From NCBI RefSeq assembly GCF_000768555.3, contig NZ_KN293980.1, positions 344,947-408,946 on the forward strand: 64,000 nucleotides of DNA, given 5' to 3'. This DNA comes from Roseovarius mucosus DSM 17069. GTDB lineage: Bacteria; Pseudomonadota; Alphaproteobacteria; Rhodobacterales; Rhodobacteraceae. The notes under the pieces are model-generated. The model did no database searches. It saw nothing but the letters and a program-made list of their open reading frames with translations, and was not told the origin of the DNA. Positions 59,960 to 64,000 of this stretch are shown here, one piece after another (the first letter of the stretch is position 1; the number at the start of each line of letters is the position of its first letter). The translations under genes were made by a program, and so were the position numbers.

Positions 59960-61909
59960 ATGGCTACCCCAAAGTCCAATCCCCCGGAGATCGATGAGAA
60001 TCCCGTTTTCACGTCCCGGTCGGCCGCAACGCCGACGACGGAGACATCCCAACCCCAGCCCGCGCCGGACCAGCCCGCCGGCGACACCGAAAGGACAGAA
60101 CAGATGACCTCGCAATCCCCGCGCGACAGCAAACTCAAGGCCAACGACACCATGGACGATGTGAAGGAAACGGAATTCTCGAAGCGCGTGGTGGCCACCA
60201 CGCTGCTGGCGTCGCTTGGCAATCCCATCATGGTTGCGGATGAGGATTACAACATCCTCTATTGCAACGAGTCCGCGTTTCAGATGTTCGACCGGATCGA
60301 GAGCGACATTCGCCGCGATCTGCCGAATTTCCGGTCGCGCGACATCATCGGCAAGAATGTCGATGTGTTCCACAAGAACCCGCATTACCAGCGGCGGATC
60401 ATGGACAACATGACCGGCCCGCATGAAGGGGCGTTTGTTGTCGGTGGCATCTCGCTGGAATTTACCGCGACCCCCGTCGCCGGTGTCGAGCGTGGATCGC
60501 AATTCGTGCTGGTGGAATGGCGAGACGTGACCGAGATCAAGCGCGTCAAGGCTGAGAACGACCTCGCGCTCAATCAGTTCCAGCTTCTGACCTCAGAGAT
60601 AGAGAAAATGGCCGCCGCGCATGATGCCGGTGATATCGATGTCTTCGTCGACCATGACGCGTTCGAACGGATTGAAGTCCGCAGCTCAGCGGCGATGATG
60701 AATGCCATGGTTAAGGCGCATATCGACACCAAGAAGGCCGCGCTCGCCGTGGTCGAGGAGTTCGGCGAAGGCAATTTCGATGCGCCCTTCGCGACGCTGC
60801 CCGGCAAGAAGGTCTTCATCAACCGCGTCATCGAGAAGGTGCGCGGCAATTTCCGAGAAGTGGTCAGTGAAATTCGCACGCTGTCGGATTCCATCGTCGC
60901 GGGCAATCTTGACGTGCAGGCGGACCTGTCCAAGTTCAAGGGCGAATATCGCAGCGTGATCGAGTCCTTCGAGCAGGCGTTCAGCAGCCTCAACGGGGCC
61001 TTTGCGGTGATCTCCGAACAGGTGGATCAGGTCGCGACCACGGTGAACCAGGTGGCCCATTCGAGCCAGACCCTCTCGACTAGTTCCCAAGTCGCCTCGG
61101 CCTCGGTCGAAGAGGTGTCTGCGTCGGTCAACCAGACCGACCAGCAGGTGCGCGCAAATGCCGAGTCGACACAGAACGCGTCGAAATTCGCGAACAGCGC
61201 CGTGGGGCTGGCCGATCAGGGTGCCGCCAAGATCAAGGACATGGTCACAGCCATGCATGGCATCAAGACTTCGTCACAGGACATCGCCAAGATCATCAAG
61301 GTGATCGACGAAATCGCTTTCCAGACCAACCTTCTGGCGCTGAACGCGGCGGTCGAGGCGGCGCGGGCGGGACAGCACGGGCGCGGCTTTGCCGTGGTGG
61401 CACAAGAGGTGCGCAACCTTGCGGGACGGTCCGCCAAGGCGGCGCGCGAAACTTCGGATCTGATCGAGGACGCGTCGAACCGGGTTAATGCAGGTGTGCG
61501 GATCGCCGATGAAACCTCCGAAGCCTTTACCGGCATTTCCCAACAGATCACGCAGGTCAAGGAAATCGTCGAAGAGATCGACCGCTCGGGGGCCGAGCAA
61601 TCGCGCGGTGTTGCGCAGATTTCGATGGCCATGTCCGAAATCGCCAAATCTGCACTGGATACCAGCCAGCAGGCGGACGAACTCGCCGCCGGAGCCGCCG
61701 AGATGAGCGCGGCGACCCAGCAGATGAAAGAGGAAATCGGTCGCTTCAAGCTGCGTCGTACAGCTACGGCCATGCCGATGAGCGGGTTCAATGGTCTCAC
61801 GCCTGAGATGTTGGCGCAGATTCAGGCGATGATGAGCGGCAAGCCCAACGGGCGTGTCAACGGCGGTGGATCGCTCGATCTCGACGCACGCGGCTTTAAC
61901 GGCTTCTGA
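59960..61909 (+). CDS. Cytoplasmic PAS-domain chemoreceptor (TlpT-like)
   Basis: This 649-residue methyl-accepting protein has no transmembrane segment. Residues 1-60 are Pro/Thr-rich and probably disordered. A PAS domain follows ([20 protein letters not shown]), then helical and HAMP-like stretches. The signalling hairpin tip has [20 protein letters not shown] and [20 protein letters not shown]. An alternative start at ATG 60104, with AAAGGA upstream, would remove 48 residues. By gene order it corresponds to TlpT of the R. sphaeroides cytoplasmic cluster. The C-terminal tail ends in FNGF. Confidence 0.9.
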   Translation: MATPKSNPPEIDENPVFTSRSAATPTTETSQPQPAPDQPAGDTERTEQMTSQSPRDSKLKANDTMDDVKETEFSKRVVATTLLASLGNPIMVADEDYNILYCNESAFQMFDRIESDIRRDLPNFRSRDIIGKNVDVFHKNPHYQRRIMDNMTGPHEGAFVVGGISLEFTATPVAGVERGSQFVLVEWRDVTEIKRVKAENDLALNQFQLLTSEIEKMAAAHDAGDIDVFVDHDAFERIEVRSSAAMMNAMVKAHIDTKKAALAVVEEFGEGNFDAPFATLPGKKVFINRVIEKVRGNFREVVSEIRTLSDSIVAGNLDVQADLSKFKGEYRSVIESFEQAFSSLNGAFAVISEQVDQVATTVNQVAHSSQTLSTSSQVASASVEEVSASVNQTDQQVRANAESTQNASKFANSAVGLADQGAAKIKDMVTAMHGIKTSSQDIAKIIKVIDEIAFQTNLLALNAAVEAARAGQHGRGFAVVAQEVRNLAGRSAKAARETSDLIEDASNRVNAGVRIADETSEAFTGISQQITQVKEIVEEIDRSGAEQSRGVAQISMAMSEIAKSALDTSQQADELAAGAAEMSAATQQMKEEIGRFKLRRTATAMPMSGFNGLTPEMLAQIQAMMSGKPNGRVNGGGSLDLDARGFNGF

Positions 61910-61979
61910 TGGGGCGGGGCAGGGGCGGCGCGGTGCCGCTTTCTGCTCGTTCAGTTCCAGATAATTCGGAGAAAAGACA

Positions 61980-62384
61980 ATGGTTTACAATGTGATGGTG
62001 GTGGACGATGCCGCAATGATGCGGCTCTACATCTCCAGCTTTCTGAAATCGCGCAAGGATTTCAAGCTGGTGGCACAGGCCGCCAATGGGCAAGAGGCGC
62101 TGGACAAGTTGCCAGATCTGCCGGACCTCGACCTGATCCTGCTCGACATCGAGATGCCGGTGATGGACGGGCTTGAGTTTCTGCGTCACGCCAAACTCAA
62201 GACGCGGGCCAAGATCTGCATGCTGTCGTCGGTTACAGTGCAAGGTTCGCCCCTGGCGGCCAAGGCACGCGAACTGGGTGCGGATGGGGTGGTTTCCAAG
62301 CCCTCCGGCACGGTGTCGCATGACCTTGAGGAAAAGACCGGAGACGAGTTGACGCGCGTGATGCGGGCGCTGGTCGGGGCCTGA
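61980..62384 (+). CDS. cheY: CheY response regulator (CheY6-like)
   Basis: This 134-residue single-domain receiver has acidic residues Asp9 and Asp10, phosphorylation site Asp56 (LILLDIEMPVMDG), switch Ser/Thr in MLSSVTVQGS, and Lys in VVSKPSG. The last helix is preceded by an extra charged loop (GTVSHDLEEKTGDELTRV), longer than in E. coli CheY; R. sphaeroides CheY6 is also longer here, from memory. It should bind the FliM switch and stop or reverse the motor. It lies between the receptor and HPt genes, with a GGAGAAAAG site. Confidence 0.92.
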   Translation: MVYNVMVVDDAAMMRLYISSFLKSRKDFKLVAQAANGQEALDKLPDLPDLDLILLDIEMPVMDGLEFLRHAKLKTRAKICMLSSVTVQGSPLAAKARELGADGVVSKPSGTVSHDLEEKTGDELTRVMRALVGA

Positions 62385-62418
62385 GGGCCACAATGCAACC
62401 CACTGGGCGGGTGACACC

Positions 62419-64000
62419 ATGATGGATGAGATGGACGAAATCTGGATGCTGTATGCCGATGACGGCGCGCAGTCCCTTGACGCGATGGAAGCGGCGCTGG
62501 ATGCCCTCGACGGGGGCGCAGGCGACATGGGTGCGCATATCGGCGCGCTGTTCCGGGCCGTCCATACCTTCAAGGGCAACTCTCGCGTGCTGGGATTGGC
62601 GCAGGTCGAGGGTTTGGCACATCTGGCCGAGGATCTGATCGGGCTGGTGCGTGACGAAGGTGTGCCGCTGAGTGCTGAGATCACCGATATTCTGATGCGC
62701 ACCGGCGATGCGCTGCGCGGCATGCTCGAAGAGACAGCCGACACCCGAGCCGATGTGGAGCCGGGCCCGACAGCTGGGCTCAAGCAGGATTTGCGCACGA
62801 TGATCGGGCGTTTGACAGGGGGAGAGACCGACGCGGTCGCGCCCGCGCCGCAGGACGAAGTTGTTCCACAGGTGGATGCCGCCGAAGAAGTGCCCGCACC
62901 GAAACCTGAACCTGAACCGGCCCCCATATCGGCGCCCAAAGCCAAGGCCCCGGTCTTTGACATGGGTCTGGCTGGTTTGCTGGATCAGTTGGACGGAGGC
63001 GACGGTGCGGATTTCGACGAATTCGAAGGCGATGATGACGAACCGGAGGACGAGTCAGAGCCCGAAGCCGAGCCTGAAGTCGAAGAGGCCTCAGCGCCCG
63101 AAGTTGAGCCGGAGGCGGGGCCCGAACCCGAACCCGCGCCGCAGGTCAAGACCGTGGCCGAGGTGACAGAGGGCAAGCTCTTGGCACCCGACCCGGAGCA
63201 TCACAAGATTTTCAACGAAATGGCCGAAAAGACCTGCGCCGCGCTCGATGCGCTGGTCGCGGATTGGGCCGATGACTCCGGCCCGAGCGCCGCGCGCAAG
63301 CAGGCGGACAACCTGCATTATGCCGCCGGGCAACTGAACTTTGCCGATTGGCTGGCCTTGTTGGAGCCGGTCCTGAGCGGAGATGCGCCGGACCTCGCCG
63401 CAACGCGAGACCTGAGTGCCGCGATCCGCCGCCTGTTGAGCGGGGAGAGCGCCGCGCCTGAGGTTGCCGAAGAGCCCGCCCCCGAACCACAGCCGATGCC
63501 AGAGCCCGCCGCCGATGTGGTCCCAGAACCGGTTGCAGAGCCCGAACCCGCACTGAAACCCGAAGCGGAAGCCAAAGCCGCGCCGGCCAAGAAGGCAGCG
63601 GCGCGGCCCAAGCCCGTGGTCGAGGTCACGGAAGGCAAGCTACGGGCCGATCAGACCTATCACCAGATCTTTGCCGATATGGTGGCCAAGACGCTTGAAA
63701 AACTGGACGCGCTCTGCGCGAATTGGTCGGAGGACTCCAGCCCCGCCGCCCTGCGCAAGGAGGCCGATGGTCTGCGCTATGCCGCGCAACAGCTTGATCT
63801 GGCCGGTTGGGTCGCGCTGCTCGATCCAATAGCCGAGGCCAAAGGCATTGGCCACGCCGCGGCAAAAGGCCATGTTGCGGCGGTGCGCGCGCGCGCAGCG
63901 CAAGATTTTGGCGGCGCTGACGCCGCCCCGGTGCAAACGCGCGGCCCAATTGATCCGGCCGCCGATGGCCGGGCTTTTTTCCAAGCTGTCGCAGAGCTTT
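62419..64000 (+). CDS. Separate HPt (CheA P1) protein, CheA3-like, 3' end beyond window
   Basis: The frame is open from ATG 62419 to the window edge (527 complete codons). Residues 1-105 are a CheA-type HPt domain with phospho-accepting His49 in RAVHTFKGNSRVLG. Acidic Pro/Glu-rich linkers follow. Two copies of a 70-residue unit come next (residues 249-320 and 403-474; both begin VTEGKL and share DALxAxW, RKxADxLxYAAxQL and WxALLxP). No P3, P4 or P5 domain is seen so far. It fits R. sphaeroides CheA3, which has P1, a long middle part with CheY6-phosphatase activity, and P5. The downstream P5 would have to be checked. Confidence 0.85.
   Translation, partial: MMDEMDEIWMLYADDGAQSLDAMEAALDALDGGAGDMGAHIGALFRAVHTFKGNSRVLGLAQVEGLAHLAEDLIGLVRDEGVPLSAEITDILMRTGDALRGMLEETADTRADVEPGPTAGLKQDLRTMIGRLTGGETDAVAPAPQDEVVPQVDAAEEVPAPKPEPEPAPISAPKAKAPVFDMGLAGLLDQLDGGDGADFDEFEGDDDEPEDESEPEAEPEVEEASAPEVEPEAGPEPEPAPQVKTVAEVTEGKLLAPDPEHHKIFNEMAEKTCAALDALVADWADDSGPSAARKQADNLHYAAGQLNFADWLALLEPVLSGDAPDLAATRDLSAAIRRLLSGESAAPEVAEEPAPEPQPMPEPAADVVPEPVAEPEPALKPEAEAKAAPAKKAAARPKPVVEVTEGKLRADQTYHQIFADMVAKTLEKLDALCANWSEDSSPAALRKEADGLRYAAQQLDLAGWVALLDPIAEAKGIGHAAAKGHVAAVRARAAQDFGGADAAPVQTRGPIDPAADGRAFFQAVAEL

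Noticed and set aside
1-64000. Mobile element, prophage or integrated island
   Set aside because: I found no transposase, integrase, tRNA edge or long direct repeat. GC stays high throughout, apart from short intergenic gaps and the 55500-56280 stretch.

Overview
The window reads as a chromosome segment of a high-GC marine alphaproteobacterium of the Rhodobacteraceae (Roseobacter group). The evidence is the protein families present: DMSP demethylase next to acrylyl-CoA reductase, the DUF3305/DUF3306/TorD formate dehydrogenase locus, TRAP transport, and flagellar and chemotaxis genes of Rhodobacter type. Coding density is very high, with many ATGA or TGATG stop/start overlaps. I see no rRNA, tRNA, CRISPR array, insertion sequence or phage gene.

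Region 1 (1-14668) is built around a molybdenum or tungsten formate dehydrogenase. A partial DUF4444-type protein, an Mrp/ApbC Fe-S carrier and DUF6494 read leftward. A TupA-like/cytochrome c fusion and a poly-ferredoxin converge. DUF3305 (frameshifted), DUF3306, a TorD-type chaperone, a small Tat peptide, the fdh alpha, beta and gamma subunits, a periplasmic WD40-cytochrome c fusion, a 45-residue peptide and an NtrC-like response regulator without the GAFTGA loop then read rightward.

Region 2 (14675-19594) is a DMSP locus. A divergent GntR regulator with a 26-bp palindrome faces DUF2182, DUF1326, DinB, dmdA and acuI. Region 3 (19648-26838) holds GNAT, a frameshifted alpha/beta hydrolase, an amino acid synthesis family protein with divergent LysR, an ECF sigma/anti-sigma pair facing a subtilisin-like protease, and an ABC1 kinase.

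Region 4 (26903-35534) is a complete four-carbon acid-sugar island. A LacI regulator faces denD, a TRAP transporter, ltnD, otnK, otnC and otnI, with two matching palindromic operators between the divergent genes. It should take D-erythronate and L-threonate to dihydroxyacetone phosphate. Region 5 (35562-48576) is mixed: GSCFA protein, patatin, nucleotide-sugar epimerase, PatB lyase, two peptide deformylases (one with an altered active site), fmt, two small membrane proteins, TRIC channel, rnhA, DUF3429, an FAD-linked hydroxyacid dehydrogenase, a desaturase and an XRE regulator.

Region 6 (48699-64000) is motility. fleT-like, fliE, F, G, H, I and J run leftward from a sigma-54 promoter. An unrecognised 102-residue protein, then cheA (kinase half only), cheR, cheB (frameshifted), cheW, a soluble PAS-MCP, cheY and a separate HPt protein run rightward, with a consensus sigma-54 promoter before cheA. 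The order resembles Rhodobacter sphaeroides cheOp3, with its split CheA4/CheA3, but the ParA-like ppfA/slp gene is missing.

Three genes (DUF3305, hydrolase, cheB) are each broken by one extra base in a G or C run. This looks more like base-calling error than decay.
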